Assembly (NCBI GenBank): GCA_937924525.1
Contig: CALDSU010000007.1
Span: forward strand, 62,001 to 126,000
DNA length: 64,000 nucleotides
DNA from: an uncultured Bryobacteraceae bacterium
GTDB taxonomy: Bacteria; Acidobacteriota; Terriglobia; Bryobacterales; Bryobacteraceae
Direction: 5' to 3'
The notes below the pieces were generated by a model. That model ran no database searches. It was not told where the DNA came from and worked only from the letters and a program-made list of their open reading frames with translations. This document shows, piece after piece, positions 1 through 10,241 of this stretch. A program made the translations under genes and the position numbers. Each line of letters begins with the position of its first letter. The first letter of the stretch is position 1.

Positions 1-236
1 TGCGGCAGAACAGGCCCGTTGAGAGCGTAGCCCGGTCGGACAATTTCGCACGCGTGAGTATCGATTGACAGAGGCAGACAGCGGGCCAGGGTGCGAAGCG
101 GAAGCCCTGGTGGGCCGGAAGGACCGGGACCCATGGATCTCCGAGATCGCACAACCTGCGATGCCTTCGCCGCGGTGCATCGGCACGTGAGCGGGAACGG
201 GCCAGCAGGACCCTGCCGGGTTCCCCGCGCGGTTGC
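1..236. other. Upstream region, no gene seen
   Basis: I see no supported gene on either strand before the first CDS. A perfect -35-like TTGACA occurs at 65-70 but has no convincing -10 partner at 16-18 bases. Short open frames here lack a ribosome binding site and family resemblance. Confidence 0.4.
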
Positions 237-242
237 TACCTT
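237..242 (+). promoter_or_regulatory. Candidate -10 box (leaderless start)
   Basis: TACCTT lies six bases before the ATG at 249 and there is no Shine-Dalgarno sequence, so transcription could begin at or next to the start codon. No good -35 is visible. Weak on its own; it counts mainly because the same arrangement recurs at several genes here. Confidence 0.3.
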
Positions 243-248
243 AGCGTC

Positions 249-1445
249 ATGTCTCAGCTCTTTCGACGCACCTTCTTGGGGGCCGGCGTGACCGCGTCCC
301 TGGCCGGCGGCGCCGCGGCGGCGGCTTCCCCGGCCGCGCACCCGGTGGACGTGCCGGGCGGACTCAGCCATCTCTTCTACAAGCGCAAAGCGCGCCGGCG
401 GCGCGCCTCGTCCACCGATCCGACCGGCGGCAACACCGACGGTTTTCCCCTGGCAGCGGGCGCCAGCCACGACCTGGCGCGCATCGAGGGCGCCGGCTGC
501 GTCCGGCACATCTTTCTTACGCTGCACAGCCTGGAGGAGCAGTACCTGCGCAAGTGCGTGCTGCGGGCCTGGTGGGACGGGGAACCGCACCCGTCCATCG
601 AAGCGCCGATCGCGGATTTCTTCGGCGTCGGCCACGGCGCCATCGCCAACTACTGGTCCCTGCCGATGAACACGAACACCGGCGGCGACTCGATCGAACG
701 GCACCGCATGGGCATGAACTGCTTCTTCCCGATGCCGTTCGCCAAAGGCGCGCGGTTCCAGGTGGAGAACCAGGGCGAAAGGCCGCTGCGGGGCTTGTAT
801 TGGTACATCGACTACGAGGAGTATCCCAACCTGCCCGATCACGCCTTGCGGTTCCACGCGTGCTGGAAGCGCGAGAATCCTTTCCGCGCGGCCTACGACA
901 TCGCCAGTCCCCCGCCGGGTCCCATCGTCAACCAGGACGGCAAGAACAACTACGTCATTCTGGAGGCGCGCGGCGAAGGGCACTACGTCGGTTGCAACCT
1001 GTCGGTGGACAATCTGAACCCACACCGCGGTTTCAGTTGGTTCGGCGAGGGCGATGACATGATCTTCATCGACGGAGAGGAGAAACCATCGCTGACGGGC
1101 ACCGGCACGGAAGATTATTTCTGCTACGCGTGGGGTTACCCGGGCGGATTGAGTTCGACGCCCTACCATGGCGTTACCGTGGTGGGGACGCTGGAGGGCA
1201 AAGCGATCTACTCCGGCAAGTGGACCATGTTCCGCTTCCATGTGGAAGATCCGATCCAGTTTGAGAAATCGATCAAAGTCACCATCGAGATCGGGCACGC
1301 CAACGCGCATGCCAACGATATCGCCTCCACCGCGTACTGGTATCAGGGGGAGCCGCACGCGCCGTTTCCACCCTTCCCGGACGTGAAGGCGCGGCTGCCG
1401 GTGCCCGAGTGGGACAGCTTGCGCAGCTTTTGGAAGACCCTGTAA
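249..1445 (+). CDS. DUF2961 (GH172-like) Tat-exported protein
   Basis: 398-residue exported protein. The N-terminus carries a twin-arginine motif (RRTFLGAG, residues 6-13) followed by an Ala-rich segment ending near residue 30, so export by Tat is likely. The body has hallmarks of DUF2961: GGNTDGFPLAAG near residue 61 and GTGTEDYF at 284-291. DUF2961 proteins were reclassified as glycoside hydrolase family 172, acting on alpha-fructofuranoside or arabinofuranoside linkages; the substrate here cannot be told. It stands alone, with a strong hairpin behind it and no carbohydrate operon around it. The ATG is chosen because it precedes the Tat signal directly; no Shine-Dalgarno is present. Confidence 0.85.
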   Translation: MSQLFRRTFLGAGVTASLAGGAAAAASPAAHPVDVPGGLSHLFYKRKARRRRASSTDPTGGNTDGFPLAAGASHDLARIEGAGCVRHIFLTLHSLEEQYLRKCVLRAWWDGEPHPSIEAPIADFFGVGHGAIANYWSLPMNTNTGGDSIERHRMGMNCFFPMPFAKGARFQVENQGERPLRGLYWYIDYEEYPNLPDHALRFHACWKRENPFRAAYDIASPPPGPIVNQDGKNNYVILEARGEGHYVGCNLSVDNLNPHRGFSWFGEGDDMIFIDGEEKPSLTGTGTEDYFCYAWGYPGGLSSTPYHGVTVVGTLEGKAIYSGKWTMFRFHVEDPIQFEKSIKVTIEIGHANAHANDIASTAYWYQGEPHAPFPPFPDVKARLPVPEWDSLRSFWKTL

Positions 1446-1451
1446 GAGAGA

Positions 1452-1537
1452 AAAACCGGGGACAGACACCTGATTTCGATCCGCGAGCAGTGCAGCATCC
1501 GCGATGGGTGGCGAAAGAGGTGTCTGTCCCCGGTTTT
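1452..1537. repeat. REP-like inverted repeat, 20-bp perfect arms
   Basis: Two perfect 20-base arms (1452-1471 and 1518-1537) are separated by 46 bases; the arm contains AAACCGGGGACAGAC. The loop has weaker internal complementarity. The same 15-base core recurs once, without a partner arm, at 42647-42661, which makes it an interspersed element and not a simple terminator, although it could also stop transcription from the upstream gene. Elements with a CCGGGGACAGAC core are, from general knowledge, REP-type repeats mobilised by RAYT (Y1) transposases; none is encoded in this window. Confidence 0.75.
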
Positions 1538-1641
1538 ACACGGCCCGCGCGGGCTCGTTCGGCTCAGGGTCGATCGTTCCGTGACTCCGCGCGCTCCAGG
1601 GCCGGCTCTGGCTGGTGCGGCTCCCCCCGCGACGCGCCTGC

Positions 1642-1647
1642 TATCAT
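1642..1647 (+). promoter_or_regulatory. Candidate -10 box of valS operon
   Basis: TATCAT lies eleven bases before the valS ATG. A start site about seven bases downstream would leave a leader of four or five bases. No matching -35 was found. Confidence 0.3.
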
Positions 1648-1658
1648 GAAAATTCCCC

Positions 1659-4330
<2,672 letters not shown>

Positions 4331-4334
<4 letters not shown>

Positions 4335-5191
4335 CGGAGGCCGAACGGGAGGACGCGCGGGAATTGATCCGCCGGGCCCTCGCCGAAGACGTCGGCGCGG
4401 GCGACCTGACGACGCTGGCCTGCGTCCCCGCGGAGCAGCGGGCTCGCGGGTGGTTTGTCGCGCGGCAGGACCTGGTGCTGGCGGGAGTCGACCTGCTGCC
4501 GCTCGTCTACGAAATGGGCGGCGGGGTGGAGACGCTGGAAATCCGGAAGCGCGATGGGGAACGGGCGGCCGCCGGCGACGTCGTGGCGCAAGTGCGCGGC
4601 GCCGCCCGGACCCTGCTTACCTGCGAGCGCGTCGCCCTGAATTTTCTCCAGCGGCTGAGCGGCGTGGCGACCATGGCGGCGCGCTTTGTCGACGCCGTCC
4701 GCGGCACGCCCGCCCGCATCCTGGACACCCGGAAGACCACACCCGGCTTGCGGCTGCTTGAAAAGCGCGCGGCCGCGGCGGGCGGCGTCCGGAATCACCG
4801 CATCGGCCTGTTCGACGCCATCCTGATCAAGAACAATCACATCGCCGCCGCGGGCGGGGTGCGGGCCGCCGTCGAGCGCGCCCTGGCCTTTCGGGCGCAA
4901 GGGCGTTGCCCGCCGGACACCGTGGTCGAAGTGGAAGTCCGCACGCAAGCGGAAGCGGACGAAGCGCTCGCCGCGGGCGCCACGGACCTGCTGCTGGACA
5001 ATTTTACGCCGGCAGGCGCCGCGGAGTTGATCCGGCATCTGGCAGGTCGCGCGCGCGTCGAGATTTCCGGCGGCGTCACGCTCGACAACGTGCGCGCGTA
5101 CGCCGCAGCCGGACCGGACTTCATCTCCTCGGGCGCCATCACTCATTCCGCTCCCGCGGTGGATCTGAGTTTCCGTCTGGAATGGGAATGA
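4331..5191 (+). CDS. nadC: Quinolinate phosphoribosyltransferase (nicotinate-nucleotide pyrophosphorylase)
   Basis: Converts quinolinate and PRPP into nicotinate mononucleotide, CO2 and pyrophosphate in de novo NAD synthesis. At 286 residues it is full length. Family signatures include [22 protein letters not shown] (R134-K135-T-T-P-G, the substrate-binding Arg/Lys), [15 protein letters not shown] and the C-terminal [12 protein letters not shown] strand of the barrel. Its ATG overlaps the valS stop (ATGA), and its own stop overlaps the next ATG, so translation is probably coupled. nadA and nadB are not in the window. Confidence 0.95.
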
Positions 5192-5937
5192 GCTTCGACG
5201 TCGAGTCTGTCCGCCGGCGCTTGCCCGGCCGCCGGGTGGAATACTTCGAAATTCTGGACACCACCATGCGCGAAGCCGCCGAACTGGCGGCGGCAGGAGC
5301 GGCGGCGGGTACGGTCGTGATCGCTGGCGAGCAAACGGCCGGGCAGGGGCGGCATGGCCGCACGTGGCATTCCGAGGCAGGCAGCGGCCTCTACCTTTCC
5401 CTGGTGCTGCCGGCCGCCAGTCCCCCCGCCGTGACCTTGGCGCTTGGCCTCGCCGCCGCCGAAGCCATCGCCCGCGTCACCGACCTGGAGTGCGATCTGC
5501 GCTGGCCGAACGACTTGCTCTTGAACGAGCGTAAGGCGGCGGGTATCTTGGTGCAGGTGGAGTCCGGCGTATTGATCGCGGGCATCGGCGTCAACGTCAA
5601 TCACACGGCGTTTCCCGAGGAGTTGACCGGGAGCGCCACCTCGCTGCGGCGGGAAGCGGGACGGCCGTTCTCCCGCGAAGAACTGGCCGCGGAACTGTGC
5701 GAGGCGGTGGACCGGTATCTCCGCATGCTCCGCGCCGCGGGAAAAGAGAAGATTTTCGCCCTGTTCACCCAGCGCTCGTCTTATGCGCGCGGCCGCGCCG
5801 TCACGGTGGACCGGCCGGAGGGCGCCCTCCGCGGCGTGACGGCGGGTCTCGACGGCGACGGGTTCCTCAAAGTGCGGACCCCGGATGGCCGGGAACATCT
5901 CATCATCGCGGGAGGCGTGCGTGCTGTTGGCGCTTGA
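5188..5937 (+). CDS. birA: Biotin--[acetyl-CoA-carboxylase] ligase
   Basis: Attaches biotin to the carboxyl-carrier subunit of acetyl-CoA carboxylase through biotinyl-5'-AMP. The 249-residue protein has only the catalytic and C-terminal domains. It shows the GQGRHGRTW adenylate loop (52-60), RWPNDLLLNERKAAGIL with the ligand-binding Lys, and IAGIGVNVNH. It lacks the N-terminal helix-turn-helix of bifunctional BirA, so it should not act as a repressor. The start at 5188 gives an ATGA overlap with nadC; an in-frame ATG at 5182 is the alternative. Confidence 0.93.
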   Translation: MSFDVESVRRRLPGRRVEYFEILDTTMREAAELAAAGAAAGTVVIAGEQTAGQGRHGRTWHSEAGSGLYLSLVLPAASPPAVTLALGLAAAEAIARVTDLECDLRWPNDLLLNERKAAGILVQVESGVLIAGIGVNVNHTAFPEELTGSATSLRREAGRPFSREELAAELCEAVDRYLRMLRAAGKEKIFALFTQRSSYARGRAVTVDRPEGALRGVTAGLDGDGFLKVRTPDGREHLIIAGGVRAVGA

Positions 5938-6691
5938 CGTGGGAAACACGAATGTAACCGCCGGTCTTTTCGACGGCGATCTGCTGGCCGCCAACTGGAG
6001 GCTGCGCACCATCCATGAGCAGACCGCCGATGAATGGGGCGTCCTGCTCCGCAACCTGTTCGCGCTGCATGCGCTGGACCTGGCAAGGGTGAAAGGCATC
6101 ATTGTTTCCAGCGTGGTGCCGCCGGTGGAAGCGCCCCTGGCCGCCATGGCCCAGCGGTATTTCCATACGGAGGCGATGTTTGTGACGCACGAAACGGACA
6201 CCGGGCTGGTGAATCGCTATGACAACCCACGCGAAGTGGGGGCGGACCGGATCGTTAACGCCGTAGCGGCGTTTCACCATTACGGCGGCCCGTGCGTCGT
6301 GGTCGATCTCGGCACCGGCATCACGTTCGACGCGATCTCGGCCCGCGGGGAGTATCTGGGAGGCGTGATCGCGGCCGGGATCGGCATCTCCATCCATGCG
6401 CTGGTGGCCCGCACCGCGCGTCTGCCCCTGGTGGACTTTCGCGAACCGGACCGCCTGATCGGCACCAACACCGTCGCCAGCATCCGGTCCGGCTTGTTCT
6501 ACGGCGCGTTGGGGACGGTGGACGGCATTGTCGACCGGCTGGTGGCCGAACTGGGCCCGGACACCAAGGTGGTCGGCACCGGCGGGCAGGCGCGTCTGCT
6601 GGCGCCGTACTCCCGGCACCTGGCGCTGATCAACGAAAACCTCACCCTCGAGGGGCTGCACCTCATCTGGAAGCGGAATCGCCCCCAGTGA
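5921..6691 (+). CDS. coaX: Type III pantothenate kinase
   Basis: Phosphorylates pantothenate, the first step of coenzyme A synthesis. This is the ASKHA-fold type III enzyme. It shows the phosphate-binding motif DVGNTN (residues 6-11), VGADRIVNAVAAF and the second phosphate motif VVDLGTGITFD, followed by GGVIAAGIG. I chose the GTG at 5921 because it yields the usual MLLALDVGNTN beginning and sits five bases after GGGAGG at 5910-5915. It overlaps the end of birA by 17 bases. The birA-coaX adjacency is common in bacteria. Another CoA gene, coaBC, lies at 29.9 kb. Confidence 0.93.
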   Translation: MLLALDVGNTNVTAGLFDGDLLAANWRLRTIHEQTADEWGVLLRNLFALHALDLARVKGIIVSSVVPPVEAPLAAMAQRYFHTEAMFVTHETDTGLVNRYDNPREVGADRIVNAVAAFHHYGGPCVVVDLGTGITFDAISARGEYLGGVIAAGIGISIHALVARTARLPLVDFREPDRLIGTNTVASIRSGLFYGALGTVDGIVDRLVAELGPDTKVVGTGGQARLLAPYSRHLALINENLTLEGLHLIWKRNRPQ

Positions 6692-7371
6692 CCGAATCCG
6701 GCTGGCCGCAGAACTACTTCAATTACTTCACCGAGGTGGAGGAACACTTCCAACGGGTGCGCGGCACGGGCCTGTTTCTGCTCTCTCCCCTGGACTGGGC
6801 GTTGATCGAAAGCTGGAAGAACGCGGGTGTTCCGCTGGAAGCGGTGCTGCGCGGCATTGACGCGGCGTTCGAAAAGTGGCGGCAGCGGAAATCACGCACG
6901 CAGCAGGTAAACTCGCTGGCGTTTTGTGCGCAGGCGGTGCTGGCGGAAGCCGAGCGCCTGGCCAACGCGGGCACCGAGCAGCCGCCGGCGGAGACCGCGC
7001 CCGCGCCGTTCACGGCGGCCGAACTTGCCCGCTACCTGGAGGGCAACGCCGCGCGCCTGGAGTCCGCCGGCTTCGCCGAACCGGCCGCGACGCTGCGGAT
7101 TCTGGCCGCCGAAGCCGCCGGCTACACGCAGCGCCTGGAAGAACTCGAACAGCGCCTGTCCGCCCTCGAAGCAAAACTGGTGGCCACGCTCACCGCGTCC
7201 CAGGACGAAGAGCGGCTCTTTCAAATCCGCCGGGAACTCGACCGGCAACTGCGGCCCTACCGCGGCAGGATGTCCGCGCCGCAACTGGCTCTGCTCGAAA
7301 AGCAGTACTTCGAGCGGCGGCTGTTCGAGGAGGCGGGCCTGCCGCGCCTGAGCCTGTTCTATCTCCGCTGA
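6688..7371 (+). CDS. Conserved hypothetical, coiled-coil protein
   Basis: 227 residues, not recognised. The GTG start overlaps the coaX stop (GTGA), matching the other junctions of this operon. The N-terminal half is helical with aromatic residues (NYFNYF, LSPLDWALIESW) and a basic patch (EKWRQRKSRTQQVNSL). The C-terminal half, about residues 115-200, is an Ala/Glu/Leu-rich coiled coil. There is no signal peptide or membrane segment. Its position after biotin and CoA genes gives no firm hint of function. Confidence 0.75.
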   Translation: MTESGWPQNYFNYFTEVEEHFQRVRGTGLFLLSPLDWALIESWKNAGVPLEAVLRGIDAAFEKWRQRKSRTQQVNSLAFCAQAVLAEAERLANAGTEQPPAETAPAPFTAAELARYLEGNAARLESAGFAEPAATLRILAAEAAGYTQRLEELEQRLSALEAKLVATLTASQDEERLFQIRRELDRQLRPYRGRMSAPQLALLEKQYFERRLFEEAGLPRLSLFYLR

Positions 7372-7397
7372 CCGCGGGCGCGGCCGGTTCGGGCAGT

Positions 7398-7426
7398 TTG
7401 ACCAATCGGGCGTTCGGGACTACCAT
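7398..7426 (+). promoter_or_regulatory. Promoter of tRNA-Arg
   Basis: TTGACC (7398-7403) and TACCAT (7421-7426) are separated by exactly 17 bases, placing a start site about seven bases before the mature tRNA 5' end. Confidence 0.6.
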
Positions 7427-7439
7427 AAGAAAGTAGCGT

Positions 7440-7517
7440 GCGCCCGTAGCTCAGCCCGGATAGAGCGTTTGCCTCCGGAGCAAAAGGTCAGAGGTTCGAA
7501 TCCTCTCGGGCGTACCA
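7440..7517 (+). tRNA. tRNA-Arg (anticodon CCG)
   Basis: Folds as a full cloverleaf: acceptor 7440-7446 with 7507-7513 (first pair G-U), T8-A9, D stem GCTC/GAGC, anticodon stem TTTGC/GCAAA around a seven-base loop with CCG at 7475-7477, T stem AGAGG/CCTCT around TTCGAAT, discriminator A at 7514 and an encoded CCA at 7515-7517. CCG reads the CGG codon. Confidence 0.97.
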
Positions 7518-7557
7518 CCCCGCCTGCCGGCTGGGATGTCTCCCCCTCCTGCGTTGC

Positions 7558-7587
7558 TTGACGTCCGGCGGAAGCGGTCCCTACAAT
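7558..7587 (+). promoter_or_regulatory. Promoter of tatA
   Basis: TTGACG (7558-7563) and TACAAT (7582-7587) with an 18-base spacer. The predicted start, about 7594, lies right next to the Shine-Dalgarno AAGGAGG at 7596-7602, so the leader would be very short. Confidence 0.65.
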
Positions 7588-7606
7588 GGTCCGTGAAGGA
7601 GGCCGT

Positions 7607-7774
7607 ATGAGAACCCTTGGGCCCATGGAGCTTCTCGTTATTCTGGGCATCGCCGTGCTCTTGTTTGGCGGCAAGAAGATTCCCGAAGTGGCGAAAGGAC
7701 TGGGTGAAGGTATTCGCAACTTCAAGACCGCCTTGAAGGGCGACGAGAAAGCCGAAGAGAAGAAGCAGGCCTAG
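7607..7774 (+). CDS. tatA: Twin-arginine translocase subunit TatA/TatE
   Basis: A 55-residue pore-forming subunit of the Tat system, which exports folded proteins such as the GH172-like and DUF1501 proteins of this window. It has one N-terminal transmembrane helix ([15 protein letters not shown]) followed by the conserved [21 protein letters not shown] amphipathic helix and a short charged tail. The ATG at 7607 is chosen because AAGGAGG ends four bases before it; a start 21 bases upstream would place that sequence inside the gene. tatB and tatC are not adjacent. Confidence 0.92.
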   Translation: MRTLGPMELLVILGIAVLLFGGKKIPEVAKGLGEGIRNFKTALKGDEKAEEKKQA

Positions 7775-7840
7775 GCTTCGTGGAGCTGCCCGCAAGTTGG
7801 GCGGATTTCATCCCGGCTTCAAGAATTCCCTGGTAACCGC

Positions 7841-7876
7841 AAAAACCCCGCAGCCAAGGCTGCGGGGTTTGCATTT
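7841..7876. terminator. Bidirectional intrinsic terminator
   Basis: A 13-base perfect stem (7843-7855 with 7858-7870, sequence AAACCCCGCAGCC and its complement) sits between the converging tatA and HU genes. On the minus strand it is followed by a run of five T; on the plus strand by TTTGCATTTT. Confidence 0.85.
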
Positions 7877-7901
7877 TGTCCGGTGATTCCGTGATCGACG
7901 A

Positions 7902-8204
7902 TTACTTCTTCTTGGGGGGAACAATCGCGTCTTTCGCCGCTTTGGCCACCCGGAACTTCACGACCTTCTTGGCCGGAATTTTGATCGCCGCGCCCGTCGC
8001 CGGGTTGCGGCCCATCCGCGCCTTCCGCTCCTGCCGCACCAGGCGGCCGAGACCGGGCAACACGAACACCCCGTTCTTCTTGACTTCCTTGATTGCGGTT
8101 TCCGACAGCGTGTCCAGAAACTGCCGCGCGGTCTTGTTGTTCACGCCACAGGTTTCCGCCAGCAACCGCACCAGTTGAGTCTGCGTCATACGAGCTTCTG
8201 CCAT
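7902..8204 (-). CDS. HU/IHF-family DNA-binding protein
   Basis: A 100-residue nucleoid protein that bends and compacts DNA as a dimer. The C-terminal part carries the family signature GRNPATGAAIKIPAKKVVKFRVAK; the N-terminal helices (MTQTQLVRLLAETCGV) fit the dimerisation part. The start at 8204 follows AAGGAGG on the minus strand; a longer open frame upstream has no such site. The tail is very basic (PPKKK). It is transcribed alone from a good promoter and ends at the shared terminator. HU and IHF subunits cannot be separated from the sequence alone. Confidence 0.93.
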   Translation of the reverse strand: MAEARMTQTQLVRLLAETCGVNNKTARQFLDTLSETAIKEVKKNGVFVLPGLGRLVRQERKARMGRNPATGAAIKIPAKKVVKFRVAKAAKDAIVPPKKK

Positions 8205-8299
8205 AGCCCTCCTTACTGAGTTCTCCCAAGTTGAATTCGCGCCCCGGATCTGCGGCCGCACCATGCCGGCTTGCGGCGCGGGGCTCAAATTTCTCCCTC

Positions 8300-8328
8300 A
8301 TCATACGGAAGCGACGGCGCAAAGTAAA
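8300..8328 (-). promoter_or_regulatory. Promoter of the HU gene
   Basis: On the minus strand TTTACT (8328-8323) and TATGAT (8305-8300) are spaced by exactly 17 bases. The leader would be about 90 bases long. Confidence 0.65.
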
Positions 8329-8383
8329 GCGAAATACGCGCGGAAGGCCCATTTTTCAGGGGTTTCGTGCACATGGGTTGTGC

Positions 8384-8407
8384 AAAAACCCGGTCTGGAG
8401 CGGGTTT
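8384..8407 (-). terminator. Terminator of the RecA-like gene
   Basis: On the minus strand AAACCCG and CGGGTTT pair around an eight-base loop and are followed by a T run (plus-strand A run 8384-8388), sixteen bases after the stop codon of the RecA-like gene. Confidence 0.7.
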
Positions 8408-8422
8408 GAGCGCCTGGCTGCT

Positions 8423-9406
8423 TCAGGCGGAGGCGGACAAGGAGGACCCCGCGGCCTCCCGGGCGGGCGGCTTGCGCCGGACGCGGATGGCCTGGCGGAT
8501 CTCGGCGGCCAGCCGTTCGCGCAGCGCGCCGCGAGCCTGCAGCGCCGCGCGGGCTTGCTCCCGGCTCGTGCCCACCGGGACGCCGCAGGCGCTCCAGACG
8601 CCGCCATACACGCTCACCGCCCCGCACGCGACGCCAAGGTCCAGCAGTTCCTCTTCCCGGCAGAATCCCTGGCTGGGCGTGAGCGCCAGCGCGGCTTTCC
8701 GAAACGGCGCGCCAAAACGGTTCTTGACGACTCGGGCGCACACCCGCCTCAGTTCCGCTTCCGGCGGGCCGGACTCAAACGCCAGCGCGATGCGCTGCGG
8801 GGCGTACAACGCCAGCGCCATGCCCCCGGCCGGCAGGAATCGCCCCTCCGAACCAGCCACCGGGGCGGTGCGGACCTGATTCAGGATCACCAGCACCGCG
8901 ACGCTGCGCCGCGCGGCCGTCACCAGGCGACGCACGCCGCGGCTGAGCAGGCGGGCGTGCAGCGCCGGATGGCCCGCTCCGGGGGAAGCGTCCAACTCCG
9001 TCTGGGGTGTCAGCGCGGCGGCTGAATCCAGAATCACCGCGTCCACCGCCTGGCTGCGAAGGAGAGTCTCCGTCATGGCCAGCGCCTGGTCGCCGGATTC
9101 AGGTTGCGCAAGCAGCAGCCGGTCGGCGTTTACTCCAAGGACGCGGGCATAGGCGGCATCAAAACAACGCTCCACGTCCAGAAAGGCCGCGTGGCCCCCG
9201 CGACGCTGCGCCTCCACCGCGATCTGGAGCGCCAGCGTCGTTTTCCCGCACCCGGCGTCGCCGAAGATCTCGACGAGGTGGCTGCGCGCCAAGCCTCCGC
9301 CCAGCGCCCAGTCGAGGGACGGCGAGCCGGTGGAAAGCTGCGGCGTTGCGAAGGCAGCCAGCGCGCAACGGCCCATCGCCGAGACGATCTGCTGGCTCCG
9401 GTCCAT
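8423..9406 (-). CDS. Divergent RecA-family recombinase
   Basis: 327 residues that align with RecA from end to end but with many key substitutions. The ATP-binding loop reads GDAGCGKTT (49-57) where RecA has GPESSGKTT. The catalytic Glu is retained (FLDVERCFD, E79), as are ILDSAAALTP (Walker B, about 125-134) and NQVR (176-179, RecA NQIR). The DNA-binding loop L2 has the RecA length but an unrelated sequence, with Gly-Gly kept near 194. The C-terminal VVKNRFGAPF, GFCREEELLDLG and the final helical domain match RecA. Two readings are possible: a paralogue beside a standard recA elsewhere, or a lineage-specific RecA. ImuA/SulA-like proteins are less similar. It is a single gene with its own terminator. 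Confidence 0.8.
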   Translation of the reverse strand: MDRSQQIVSAMGRCALAAFATPQLSTGSPSLDWALGGGLARSHLVEIFGDAGCGKTTLALQIAVEAQRRGGHAAFLDVERCFDAAYARVLGVNADRLLLAQPESGDQALAMTETLLRSQAVDAVILDSAAALTPQTELDASPGAGHPALHARLLSRGVRRLVTAARRSVAVLVILNQVRTAPVAGSEGRFLPAGGMALALYAPQRIALAFESGPPEAELRRVCARVVKNRFGAPFRKAALALTPSQGFCREEELLDLGVACGAVSVYGGVWSACGVPVGTSREQARAALQARGALRERLAAEIRQAIRVRRKPPAREAAGSSLSASA

Positions 9407-9410
9407 GCGC

Positions 9411-9424
9411 CACTCTCTTGAGTG
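9411..9424. promoter_or_regulatory. Palindrome before the RecA-like start
   Basis: CACTC-N4-GAGTG lies five bases upstream of the RecA-like start codon. It could be an operator or a structure masking the ribosome site. It does not match the GAAC-N4-GTTC or GTTC-N7-GTTC LexA boxes known from other phyla. Confidence 0.35.
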
Positions 9425-9546
9425 GAGTGCGGGCGGCAGGCAGAAGTTCTCAAGGTTTTCGGCGGGACGCCCGCTGGAGTGGTTTGCCGGTTAGTCGGCT
9501 GCCTCAGTTCGCGAGTGCGCCTCCGGGCAGCGCCCCGCTCACCTCG

Positions 9547-10233
9547 TTAGAGCCGGAGCCGCGAAACCGAGATGCCGCCGCGGAAACACCAGTCGACGTC
9601 ACTGTTCGGAACCCGCGGACGGCGGTGGTAGTTCCCGCAGTAGAAGTAACCGTCCTCGCGCCGCTCGAAGCGCACGTCGAACGGGCTGGGATCGACCGGG
9701 CAGACCGCCGGCACGGAAGCCTCCGCCCCGTTCTCCGGATGCGGGAGATTGATGTTCCAGTAACCGCGCTCCTCTTGCGGTTGGCCGAGCACAAAACGAA
9801 GGGCGGCGCGCGCCCGGCGGCGCATGCCGTCCCCGTCGAGCGGGCGGGAACGGACGAGATACTGCGAAATCGCCAGGCCGGGACGGCCGAGCAGCGCCGC
9901 CTCCCGAGCCGCCGCCACCGTTCCGGAGCAGTAGATGTCCGCCCCCAGGTTTCCGCCCTCGTTGATGCCCGCGAACACCCAGTCGGCGTCCGGACAAAGT
10001 TCGCGCAAGCCAAGGCGCACGCAGTCCGCGGGGGTGCCGTGCACGCGGAACCACCCCTCCCGGACCCGCTCGACGGCGATGGGCGCGTTCGTCGTCAGCC
10101 GGTGCCCCTGCTGGGAGTGCTGTTCGGCGGGTGCGGCCACCACCGTTTCGCCCAACTCGGCCGCCAGTTCGGCCAGCAGGGCCAGTCCCGGCGCCTCTAT
10201 CCCGTCATCGTTGGTCACCAGGATTTTCGTCAC
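9547..10233 (-). CDS. surE: 5'/3'-nucleotidase SurE
   Basis: A metal-dependent phosphatase that dephosphorylates nucleoside 5'- and 3'-monophosphates. The 228-residue protein begins with the metal-binding NDDG (8-11), has HSQQGH near 39-44 for the conserved Ser, and GINEGGNLGADIYCSGTVAAA, the SurE signature with the metal-binding Asn. The GTG start at 10233 gives the usual MTKILVTNDDG beginning. It follows the tolC-like gene by eight bases on the same strand, but the close AATAAT box at 10246-10241, which overlaps that gene's stop codon, may give it separate transcription. It lies far from its frequent partner pcm. Confidence 0.93.
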   Translation of the reverse strand: MTKILVTNDDGIEAPGLALLAELAAELGETVVAAPAEQHSQQGHRLTTNAPIAVERVREGWFRVHGTPADCVRLGLRELCPDADWVFAGINEGGNLGADIYCSGTVAAAREAALLGRPGLAISQYLVRSRPLDGDGMRRRARAALRFVLGQPQEERGYWNINLPHPENGAEASVPAVCPVDPSPFDVRFERREDGYFYCGNYHRRPRVPNSDVDWCFRGGISVSRLRL

Positions 10234-10241
10234 CGTTCCGA

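Noticed and set aside
9425-9460. Alphaproteobacterial-type LexA box (GTTC-N7-GTTC) upstream of the RecA-like gene
   Set aside because: GTTC is followed after seven bases by TTTC, not GTTC, and it is too far from a promoter core to argue for.
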